In this document: one piece after another, positions 1-4,960 of the stretch
How the letters are laid out: each line of letters starts with the position of its first letter
How positions within the stretch are numbered: position 1 is the first letter of the stretch
DNA from: Gp13-AA77 sp036521995
GTDB lineage: Bacteria; Acidobacteriota; Terriglobia; UBA7540
Direction: 5' to 3'
DNA length: 7,187 bases
Assembly (NCBI GenBank): GCA_036521995.1
Contig: DATDGR010000231.1
Coordinates: forward strand, 1 to 7,187
Program-made: the position numbers and the translations under genes
Notes under the pieces: generated by a model
Databases searched by the model: none
Seen by the model: only the letters and a program-made list of their open reading frames with translations
What the model was told of the DNA's origin: nothing

Positions 1-93
1 GGTGCATCAGGGAAAAACGCCGTCTTGATGAAAGAGAACGGCGTACCGCTCACAACAGGAAACTCATCGGGATGCGTTGACACCTCATAGTAG
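1..93 (-). other. Left flank of the IS21 element; possible partial minus-strand reading frame
   Basis: This is the short piece of DNA outside the IS21 left end. One minus-strand frame is open across it and reads YYEVSTHPDEFPVVSGTP and onward to the window edge, a protein-like composition. If real, it would be the interior of a gene whose upstream part was cut by the insertion sequence and whose remainder lies left of the window. A frame of about 31 codons is open by chance fairly often, and I recognise no family. The other minus-strand frames and all plus-strand frames contain stops here. Call held only as a possibility. Confidence 0.25.
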
Positions 94-166
94 TGCGGAT
101 TCCGATGAAGGTGGACAGTGATTCCGATTTGATCCCGGTCACTCGTTCCGACGGCATGCCGGTCAC
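94..166 (+). repeat. Left terminal repeat array of the IS21 element (three units)
   Basis: Three consecutive units of 26, 23 and 24 nt are seen at 94-119, 120-142 and 143-166. The last two share an ATTCCG/GTTCCG start and a CCGGTCAC end. Unit 2 matches the inverted second unit of the right end at 20 of 23 positions, and unit 1 matches the outermost right unit at 17 of 26, including the first 11 bases. Such arrays are the binding platform of the IstA transposase in IS21 elements; that role here is inferred from the family. Confidence 0.85.
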
Positions 167-302
167 GTTCGGAGCGTAGCGACGCTGGCTGAATCATGGT
201 GCGTGAAGTGACCGTGATCGGTCAACTGGAATTCGGTTCTGGCCCCATCTGGGTTGCTCCTCCTCTTGTATAGATCTGCCGCCGGCGCGGTGGACATGTG
301 GG

Positions 303-330
303 AATCCGGCGTTTTGTTTTTTGCCGGATT
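303..330. repeat. 8-bp inverted repeat with T-rich loop
   Basis: AATCCGGC (303-310) and GCCGGATT (323-330) are perfect complements around a 12-nt loop, T-rich on the plus strand. It sits just beside the larger hairpin at 342-394 and downstream of istB in the transcribed direction. It has no following U-run, so termination is not indicated. Confidence 0.55.
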
Positions 331-341
331 TCCAAGCCCGG

Positions 342-394
342 GTGGAAAGGGTGGGAAACTCGTTTTTGATGGTGGAGTTTTCCACGCTTTCCAC
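342..394. repeat. Long imperfect hairpin (20-bp stem, 13-nt loop)
   Basis: The arms at 342-361 and 375-394 pair at 18 of 20 positions, with a 13-nt loop at 362-374. The arms are made of GTGGAAA / TTTCCAC boxes, and further TTTCCAC copies follow at about 404-410. In the istA-istB transcript it would fold about 60 nt after the istB stop. It could protect the 3' end of the mRNA, block read-through, or be a protein-binding site; the sequence does not decide. Confidence 0.65.
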
Positions 395-452
395 GGGGCG
401 TCATTTCCACGGCGCATACTCTCCGCGTTTTCGGAGCGCAGCGACGCCGGTC

Positions 453-1196
453 TTAGTTTTCCTTGCCGGCGCGTTTCTTGCGCATCGACTCTCCTTGCAT
501 TTCGATCCGATGGGCATTATGGACCAGCCGGTCCAGGATGCTGTCGGCCAGCGTGGGATCGCCGATCTGGGCGTGCCACTGCGCCACCGGCAGTTGGCTA
601 GTCAAAACTAGGGAGCGAATCTGGTAGCGATCTTCGCAGATCTCGAGAAAGTCGCGGCGTTCCAGATCGCTGAGCGGCGCCATCGCCCAATCATCGACTA
701 CCAGCACGTCCACTTTGGCCAGCCGGGCGAAGCGGCTGCGCAAGCTGCCGTCGGCGCGGGCCAGCGCCAGGTCGCGAAAGAGTGGGGTCGCGCGCGTATA
801 GAGGGCCGTGTAGCCGTCGCGGCAGGCCTTCTCGGCCAGAGCGCAACCCAGGAAGCTCTTCCCGATCCCCGTGGGTCCGATCAGAAAGACGTTCTGATGC
901 TGGCCCACCCAGCCCGAGATCTGGGCCAAAGAGCGGACCAGCGCCCGGTCCAAGCCGCGCGAGGAACGAAAGTCAATGTCCTCTACCGAAGCGCGATGGC
1001 GCAGTTTAGCGTTGGCCAGACGGCGCGCCAGAGCCCGATTCTGCTTCCAGTTCCACTGCTGGTCCACCAGCAAGGCGAAGCGTTCCTCGAAGCTGAGCTG
1101 GGTGATGTCAGGCTGCTCGGCTTGGGCGCGGAAGGCTTCAGCCATGCCCACCAGACGCAAGGCTTGCAGCTTCTCCAAGGTATGTTGATTCAGCAT
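453..1196 (-). CDS. istB: IS21 helper ATPase IstB (AAA+ transposition protein)
   Basis: IstB is the DnaA/DnaC-like AAA+ ATPase that works with the IstA transposase: it binds target DNA, selects the site and stimulates strand transfer. The 247-residue protein is of normal length. It shows the IstB N-terminal helical region (residues 1-95), Walker A GPTGIGKS (107-114), Walker B VLVVDDW (164-170), a sensor-I-like LTSQ (198-201) and the family's GDPTLADSILDRL box (212-224). The ATG at 1194-1196 was chosen because GAGGAG lies 5 nt upstream (1202-1207) and because it overlaps the istA stop by 7 nt (ATGCTGA), as is usual for translationally coupled istA-istB. The same frame stays open to 1790, but that extension only shadows istA. 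All key ATPase motifs are present, so the protein is probably functional. Confidence 0.95.
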   Translation of the reverse strand: MLNQHTLEKLQALRLVGMAEAFRAQAEQPDITQLSFEERFALLVDQQWNWKQNRALARRLANAKLRHRASVEDIDFRSSRGLDRALVRSLAQISGWVGQHQNVFLIGPTGIGKSFLGCALAEKACRDGYTALYTRATPLFRDLALARADGSLRSRFARLAKVDVLVVDDWAMAPLSDLERRDFLEICEDRYQIRSLVLTSQLPVAQWHAQIGDPTLADSILDRLVHNAHRIEMQGESMRKKRAGKEN

Positions 1197-2788
1197 GATC
1201 GCTCCTCGGCCGAGGCAGGCCCGACCTGATCGGGGGAATGGGAGAAATCGAAATACGCCGGACCGCGCAGATTGGCATGTTCCACGGGCTGCGGCGGGGG
1301 TTGCTTCTCCAGCGCCTGACGGTCGAGCGAACGTTCCAGGATCGACTTCACGCTGGGATAGGAGCAGGCTCCGGTGGCCAGGGCACGCTGGGCGGCGGCT
1401 TCCAGGCGCTCGTTCGAATAGCGTTGACCCAGACGCAGGATGCCCAGGCAGGACCGATAGCCCATCTGGGGATGCGGCTTGCTCTCCAGAATGGTCTGGA
1501 ACAACTGGGCGGTGGAAGGTCCGACCGACTTCGCCCAACTCACCAAGCGCGAGGGCGGCCAGGCCAGATGCTGCTGATGGCTCTTCGGCCGATGCTCCGG
1601 ATTGGTGGTGGCCTGATAGTTCTGCCTGCTGCGTGGATGCGAAGCCACCCGCTCGCCGCGGTGGAAGATCTCCAAAGTGGTCAGGGTGGACCGGATCTCG
1701 ACCATCTGCCCGGTGAGCACGTAAGGCACGCTGTAGTAGTGGCGCTCGAACTCGATGTGATAGTCGATGTTGACCCGAGCCGTGGACCACTCGTGAAGCT
1801 CGTAGCGCTCGGCAGGCAGGGGTTGCAAAGCAGGCCGGTCGAGTTCCTGAAAGAGGCTGGAACGGCAGCCGGAGCGCTTGCGAAAGGGCCGCTGATTCAG
1901 CTTGGTCAGCAACTCGCGGATCGCCCGGTTGAGTTCGGCGAGGCTGAAGAACTTCCGGTGCCGCAGGGCCGCCACAATCCAGCGCTGTACGATCTGTACC
2001 CCGGTTTCGACCTTCGCTTTGTCGCGGGGTTTATAGGGCCGTGCCGGCAGCACGCCCACGCCGTAGTGCATGGCCAGTTCATGATAGGTGCGGTTCAGGT
2101 CGGGTTCGTAGCGGCAGGCGCGCTTTACGCCGCTGCGGGTGTTGTCCGGGATGACCAGCTTGGGGACCCCGCCCAGGAATTCGAAAGTCCGGATGTGCGA
2201 GCCGATCCAATTCTCCAGTTCCTGGCTCTCGGTCGCTTCGGCGTAGGTGTAGTTGCTGGCCCCCAGTACGGCGACGAAGATCGAGGCCGGGCGCTCGGGC
2301 CCACCTTGAGGGTCATAGATGAGAATAGTCGCGCCGGCGTAATCGACGAAGAGCTTCTCGCCGGCCGGGTGCTCCTGGCGCAGCACGACGTCCAACCGTT
2401 GCCGCCAGCGCTGGTAGAGCTCGCAGAACCGGCTGTAGCCATAGCCGTCAGGATGGGTCTGGCGGTATTCCTCCCAGGCTAACTGCAGCGTCAGTTGGGG
2501 ATGGCGTTGGAGCTCTTCGTGGAGCTGCGCAAAATCCGGACCGGGCTTGCGGCTTTCATAGGCGCGCCGCGGCACCGGCCCGAACAGAGCCTCTTCCAGC
2601 CGGCGGTCATCCCAGCCTTCGGGGAGCGGCCAAGAGACACCCGCCGCTTGGGCACGTTTCAGATACTCATAAACTGTCCCATGTCCGATCGAGCAACTGC
2701 GGGCGATCTGCCGCTGCCCCAGCCCCAGCTCGTACCGGAGTCGCAGGACTTCTTTGAGCTTTCGCATGGACAACCTTTTCGTTGGCAA
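1190..2788 (-). CDS. istA: IS21 transposase IstA (DDE recombinase)
   Basis: IstA is the DDE transposase that binds the terminal repeats, cuts at the element ends and joins them to target DNA. The 532-residue protein has an N-terminal helix-turn-helix (about residues 20-45, LGLGQRQIARSCSIGHGTVY), an RNase H-fold integrase core with the catalytic triad D149 (FVDYAG), D215 (VIPDN) and E261 (AKVETG), and a Mu-type beta-barrel at about 340-390 (YHIEFERHYYSVPY). The 45-residue D-E spacing is typical. The TTG start at 2786-2788 is preferred over the ATG at 2765-2767, because GGAGGGA stands 5 nt ahead of TTG and the resulting MPTKRLSMRK start resembles relatives. It overlaps istB by 7 nt. No clear promoter is visible upstream; the transcript must begin in the 115 bp between this start and the right terminal repeats, or within them. 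Confidence 0.95.
   Translation of the reverse strand: MPTKRLSMRKLKEVLRLRYELGLGQRQIARSCSIGHGTVYEYLKRAQAAGVSWPLPEGWDDRRLEEALFGPVPRRAYESRKPGPDFAQLHEELQRHPQLTLQLAWEEYRQTHPDGYGYSRFCELYQRWRQRLDVVLRQEHPAGEKLFVDYAGATILIYDPQGGPERPASIFVAVLGASNYTYAEATESQELENWIGSHIRTFEFLGGVPKLVIPDNTRSGVKRACRYEPDLNRTYHELAMHYGVGVLPARPYKPRDKAKVETGVQIVQRWIVAALRHRKFFSLAELNRAIRELLTKLNQRPFRKRSGCRSSLFQELDRPALQPLPAERYELHEWSTARVNIDYHIEFERHYYSVPYVLTGQMVEIRSTLTTLEIFHRGERVASHPRSRQNYQATTNPEHRPKSHQQHLAWPPSRLVSWAKSVGPSTAQLFQTILESKPHPQMGYRSCLGILRLGQRYSNERLEAAAQRALATGACSYPSVKSILERSLDRQALEKQPPPQPVEHANLRGPAYFDFSHSPDQVGPASAEERSC
1202..1207 (-). promoter_or_regulatory. Shine-Dalgarno site of istB inside istA
   Basis: On the minus strand GAGGAG stands 5 nt before the ATG of istB, within the last codons of istA. 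It decides the istB start and fits coupled translation across the 7-nt gene overlap. Confidence 0.75.
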
Positions 2789-2793
2789 TGTGG

Positions 2794-2812
2794 TCCCTCC
2801 ACTTTGCAGTGG
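2794..2812 (-). promoter_or_regulatory. istA ribosome binding site abutting a GCAA-loop hairpin
   Basis: Reading the minus strand, CCACT-GCAA-AGTGG (2812-2799) forms a 5-bp stem with a GNRA tetraloop. The Shine-Dalgarno GGAGGGA (2800-2794) begins on the last two bases of the stem, followed by five bases and the TTG start. The overlap could tune or restrict IstA translation. The strong Shine-Dalgarno explains how a TTG start can be used. Confidence 0.55.
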
Positions 2813-2886
2813 AGCCGCATTGCCGGCGTCGTTGTCCAGCGTCCTTCGCCCGTCGAGAATCTCTCCGCAACGATCCCGGCAGGGTT

Positions 2887-2911
2887 CCGGTCACCGGCCA
2901 AAAGTGACCGG
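2887..2911. repeat. 8-bp inverted repeat at the inner edge of the right terminal array
   Basis: CCGGTCAC (2887-2894) and GTGACCGG (2904-2911) are perfect complements separated by 9 nt. The right arm is the start of the innermost terminal unit, so the left arm looks like a half unit in the opposite orientation. It may be an extra IstA contact or an operator near the istA promoter. Confidence 0.5.
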
Positions 2912-3022
2912 CTTCAAATCGGAATCCGTGCCCGGCTTCATCCCGGAATCATGACCGGCTTCATTTCGGAATGGTGACCGGGATCATCCCGGAATCGTGG
3001 CCGCCCTGCCCCGGAATCCGCA
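2904..3022 (-). repeat. Right terminal repeat array of the IS21 element (five units)
   Basis: Five head-to-tail units lie at 2904-2927, 2928-2950, 2951-2973, 2974-2996 and 2997-3022. Each has the form GTGACCGGNNTCAT...CGGAATC, and the period is 23 nt for the three central units. They are the inverted counterpart of the left array. The unit at 2974-2996 contains a near-perfect palindrome, CCGGGATCATCCCGG (2978-2992). A 23-bp period is close to two helical turns, so the units would face about the same side of the DNA, which suits side-by-side binding of IstA protomers. Confidence 0.85.
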
Positions 3023-3045
3023 CTCTGCGAGAAAGAAGATGCATT

Positions 3046-3306
3046 TTGTCCTTCGAACAAAACACGCGGTCTTATGCCGCATCCGAGTATTCCCAACAGC
3101 AAGGAACCAAATCACGTAGGCCCGGAGGTCGCCCCCGTGCGGTATTCCCGCGCCACCGCGTCCGTGAGCTGCGAGACGCGCAAAGGCTCTCTTGGCGCAG
3201 AATCGCCCAGGAACTGGGTTCGAGCATTGGAACTGTCCGAAGGGTCTACCGGAAAGAGAACGGCGACGCTAGGCCATGCCAAAACTCATCTGAGGCCGCC
3301 CGATGA
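3046..3306 (+). CDS. Small helix-turn-helix protein (resolvase-C-terminus-like), 5' end uncertain
   Basis: The protein reads as a basic linker (KSRRPGGRPRAVF, about residues 22-34) followed by a helix-turn-helix (SWRRIAQELGSSIGTVRRVYRK, about 49-70), resembling the DNA-binding tail of serine resolvases but without a catalytic domain. It is likely a small DNA-binding regulator of the recombination module. The frame is open back to 2908 inside the IS21 right end, where an ATG at 2971 gives 111 residues. That start would encode terminal-repeat DNA, so I prefer TTG at 3046 with a weak AGAAG 7 nt ahead, giving 86 residues. The IS right end lies 23 bp upstream, so the gene has either lost its native promoter or its 5' codons. 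Its stop overlaps the next start as ATGA, which argues that it is a true operon member. Confidence 0.55.
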   Translation: MSFEQNTRSYAASEYSQQQGTKSRRPGGRPRAVFPRHRVRELRDAQRLSWRRIAQELGSSIGTVRRVYRKENGDARPCQNSSEAAR

Positions 3307-3596
3307 TCGCGCCAGGGAGAAACGGCTCAGCGGTGCGAGCCATCTCAGGTCGGGCCGGTGCTTGCATGCCGGAGTCGGCGCCGCCACCAGCACACTTCGA
3401 GGAACGCCATTACTCCGTCGCTGAAATCGGCGAGCTTTGGAACCTCAGTGGTGATGTCATAAGGAAGCTATTCGAGCATGAGCCGGGCGTGATGGTTAAA
3501 GGCGAGCTTGCCCACCGAGGCAAGCGCCGATACACCACCTTGCGGATTCCGCAGTCCGTCGTCGAGCGAGTTCACCGGCGCTTGTGTAATCCGTAA
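3303..3596 (+). CDS. Excisionase-like winged-helix DNA-binding protein
   Basis: This 97-residue protein has a MerR/Xis-type (HTH_17-like) fold: a helix-turn-helix HYSVAEIGELWNLSGDVIRK (36-55), a wing around GVMVKGELAHRGKRRYTTL (62-80) and a final helix IPQSVVERVHRRL (82-94). Proteins of this type next to a tyrosine integrase commonly act as recombination directionality factors that bend DNA for excision, or as repressors; which one applies here is inference. The ATG at 3303 was chosen because TGAGG stands 7 nt ahead and the start overlaps the preceding stop by four bases (ATGA), indicating coupled translation. A second ATG at residue 22 lacks a ribosome binding site. The integrase follows 191 bp downstream in the same direction. 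Confidence 0.75.
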   Translation: MIAPGRNGSAVRAISGRAGACMPESAPPPAHFEERHYSVAEIGELWNLSGDVIRKLFEHEPGVMVKGELAHRGKRRYTTLRIPQSVVERVHRRLCNP

Positions 3597-3612
3597 ATAT
3601 CTCGGTTTGGTC

Positions 3613-3642
3613 TTGACGCGGGTGCGGCGAAAGGAATAGGCT
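3613..3642 (+). promoter_or_regulatory. Possible sigma-70-type promoter for the integrase
   Basis: TTGACG (3613-3618) matches the -35 consensus at five of six positions. TAGGCT (3637-3642), 18 nt away, is a weak -10 with three matches. It lies in the 191-bp gap between the excisionase-like gene and the integrase and points at the latter, leaving a leader of roughly 140 nt. Confidence 0.35.
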
Positions 3643-3657
3643 CAGCTCAAGTCGGGA

Positions 3658-3683
3658 CCACCAGTTGCGCTAACAACTGATGG
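3658..3683. repeat. Interrupted palindrome upstream of the integrase
   Basis: CAGTTG (3662-3667) and CAACTG (3674-3679) are perfect complements around CGCTAA; outside a one-base mismatch the symmetry resumes with CCA (3658-3660) and TGG (3681-3683). It sits between the probable promoter and the integrase start, so it could be an operator for one of the two small DNA-binding proteins or an arm-type recombinase site. No T-run follows, so a terminator is unlikely. Confidence 0.45.
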
Positions 3684-3787
3684 CCCCTGACCATTTCAGC
3701 CTGTACAGAGGCCGAAGATGGCTACACCTATCTACGCAAACCCGCCCATTTTTGGCAATCCTCGAAACAGGGAATCGAGGCCGCTTC

Positions 3788-4942
3788 GTGCTTACGACCT
3801 ACCGGAGACACACCAAGACGTGTGCCCACCGGACCGATGGAAGGAAGTACCGCCGTTGCCGCTGCCCGATCTGGGTGGACGGCTTCTTGCGTCGCAAGGA
3901 AATCCGCAAGAGCCTAGACACTCGAAACTGGGAGACTGCCCAAGCAATCGCCCGCAAAATGGAAGCTGAGGGCGAACACGAGGCGCCCGAGCCGGAGCCA
4001 CAGCCCGAGCCACAGCCCAAGACGGTGATCGAGGCGTGGACGGAGTTTCTGGAAGATGCTAGGACCGGACGAAAGCTGCGCAAGCCGACGATCTACAAAT
4101 ATGAACTGCTTTCTCGGCAGATGGAACGCTTCGCCCAGGACAACAGGTTACCCTTCCTCCGCGACTTCGATTTGCCCAAGCTCAGAAGATTCCGCGCTTC
4201 GTGGCCTAACCAGAATAAGGGTGCGCTCAAGAAGCTGGAATATCTTCGGGCATTCTTCCGGTTCTCGCACGATTCCAACTGGATCGACGAAAACCCGTCC
4301 TTGAAGCTCAAGTCGCCAAAGACCGACGACCGACCAACCCTGCCGTTCACGCAGGAGCAGATGGCTGACATCCTCAGTGCGTGCGAGAAGTACGGAAACA
4401 GATGCCGAGGCGGAAGGTACCGCAGCGCAGAGAACGTGCGCCGCATTCGTGCCTTTATTCTCTTGCTCCGTCACAGCGGTTTGCGAATCGGTGACGCTGT
4501 AACTCTGGAGCGCAGCCGGGTCAGCGGTGACAAGCTGTTTCTATACACGGCCAAGACGGGAACGCCCGTTTACGTCCCGCTGCCTGAGTTCGTCTTGGCC
4601 GCGCTCGCCGCCGTGCCGAAGATTGGCGAGAGATACTTCTTTTGGACTGGCGAATCGAAGGTCGACAGCGCCACGGGTGATTGGCAGAGGACGCTTAAAG
4701 GCGTGTTCGACAAGGCTGAAATCCCCGACGGCCACGCGCACCGGTTTCGAGACACCTTCGCGGTCGGTCTGCTTCAGGCGGGCATACCAATGGAGCGCGT
4801 ATCAGTGCTGCTCGGTCACAGCAGCATCAAGGTGACGGAAAAGTATTACTCGCCATGGGTGCGGGCGAGACAGGAGCAGTTAGAAGCGGACGTCCGGCGG
4901 AGTTGGGCTACGCCGGAATATGGGACGAGGCCGGTCGCATAA
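3788..4942 (+). CDS. Tyrosine recombinase / integrase with N-terminal Cys-His cluster
   Basis: This is a phage-type site-specific recombinase that breaks and rejoins DNA through a tyrosine-DNA intermediate. The catalytic set is complete: R233 (HSGLRIGD), K256 (YTAKTGTPV), H318 and R321 (HRFRDTF), H344 (LLGHSS) and nucleophile Y353 (TEKYYSPW, nine residues after H344). A SAM-like core-binding domain covers about 80-175. The N terminus has C12, H14, C24 and C26 (KTCAH...RRCRCPIW), a possible zinc site, followed by a Pro/Glu-rich linker at 65-77. The GTG at 3788 was chosen because CGAGG stands 7 nt ahead and the protein then opens MLTTYRRHTKTC. An upstream ATG at 3680 would add 36 residues with no domain character and no clear ribosome binding site. 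The 384-residue product looks intact. It converges on the GloVer gene, whose stop lies 18 bp beyond. Confidence 0.9.
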   Translation: MLTTYRRHTKTCAHRTDGRKYRRCRCPIWVDGFLRRKEIRKSLDTRNWETAQAIARKMEAEGEHEAPEPEPQPEPQPKTVIEAWTEFLEDARTGRKLRKPTIYKYELLSRQMERFAQDNRLPFLRDFDLPKLRRFRASWPNQNKGALKKLEYLRAFFRFSHDSNWIDENPSLKLKSPKTDDRPTLPFTQEQMADILSACEKYGNRCRGGRYRSAENVRRIRAFILLLRHSGLRIGDAVTLERSRVSGDKLFLYTAKTGTPVYVPLPEFVLAALAAVPKIGERYFFWTGESKVDSATGDWQRTLKGVFDKAEIPDGHAHRFRDTFAVGLLQAGIPMERVSVLLGHSSIKVTEKYYSPWVRARQEQLEADVRRSWATPEYGTRPVA

Positions 4943-4960
4943 GCGAAGAATTTCAGCGAT

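Larger units (their letters stand above)
167..452. other. Non-coding, structured segment of the IS21 element behind istB
   Basis: This stretch between the left terminal repeats and the istB stop holds no convincing gene; open frames in it show no family resemblance and no good ribosome binding site. It does hold structure. A 21-bp direct repeat starting TTCGGAGCG occurs at 168-188 and 430-450 with 19 identical positions, nearly bracketing the segment. A palindrome TGACCG-TGAT-CGGTCA lies at 209-224. Two hairpins lie at 303-330 and 342-394. Three TTTCCACG boxes follow at about 379-411. None of the hairpins is followed by a T-run on either strand, so they are not ordinary intrinsic terminators. 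Confidence 0.6.
94..3022. mobile_element. IS21-family insertion sequence, apparently full length (2929 bp)
   Basis: The element carries istA and istB on the minus strand and is bounded by inverted ends that begin TGCGGATTCCG on the left (94-104) and close with the complement CGGAATCCGCA on the right (3012-3022), giving the TG...CA termini usual for IS21. Homology between the ends continues inward with the same unit spacing (26 then 23 nt), which fixes the boundaries. Multiple subterminal repeats are a known IS21 trait. IS21 elements normally create a 4-8 bp target duplication, but the bases before 94 (CATAGTAG) and after 3022 (CTCTGCGA) do not match. Extending the ends by the shared AG/CT dinucleotide does not produce a match either. 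The element is therefore old, rearranged, or the product of recombination between two copies. Both genes look intact, so it may still be active. Confidence 0.9.

Noticed and set aside
94..166. CRISPR array as explanation for the regular ~23-bp repeats
   Set aside because: The units are contiguous and diverged, with no spacers, occur inverted at both ends of a transposase pair, and fit IS21 terminal repeats.
342..394. Rho-independent terminator of istAB
   Set aside because: The stem is strong but AT/GC-mixed and no T-run follows on either strand.
254..611. Plus-strand open frames across the non-coding IS segment and the istB 3' end
   Set aside because: They run into antisense istB, cover hairpin DNA, and have no family resemblance or convincing ribosome binding site.
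1197..1790. Long N-terminal extension of the istB frame
   Set aside because: The frame is open but antiparallel to nothing new: it lies within istA in a different phase, shows no family pattern, and the ATG at 1194-1196 has a good ribosome binding site and the normal IstB length.
1238..2482. 414-codon plus-strand open frame opposite istA
   Set aside because: A GC-rich antisense shadow of istA, without recognisable motifs; istA on the other strand has full catalytic and structural motifs.
2495..2977. Plus-strand open frame ending in the right terminal repeats
   Set aside because: Antisense to the istA 5' end and running through repeat DNA; no protein family character.
3680..3787. N-terminal extension of the integrase from ATG 3680
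   Set aside because: The added 36 residues lack domain character, the start sits on the palindrome, and GTG 3788 has CGAGG at proper spacing and gives a family-like N terminus.
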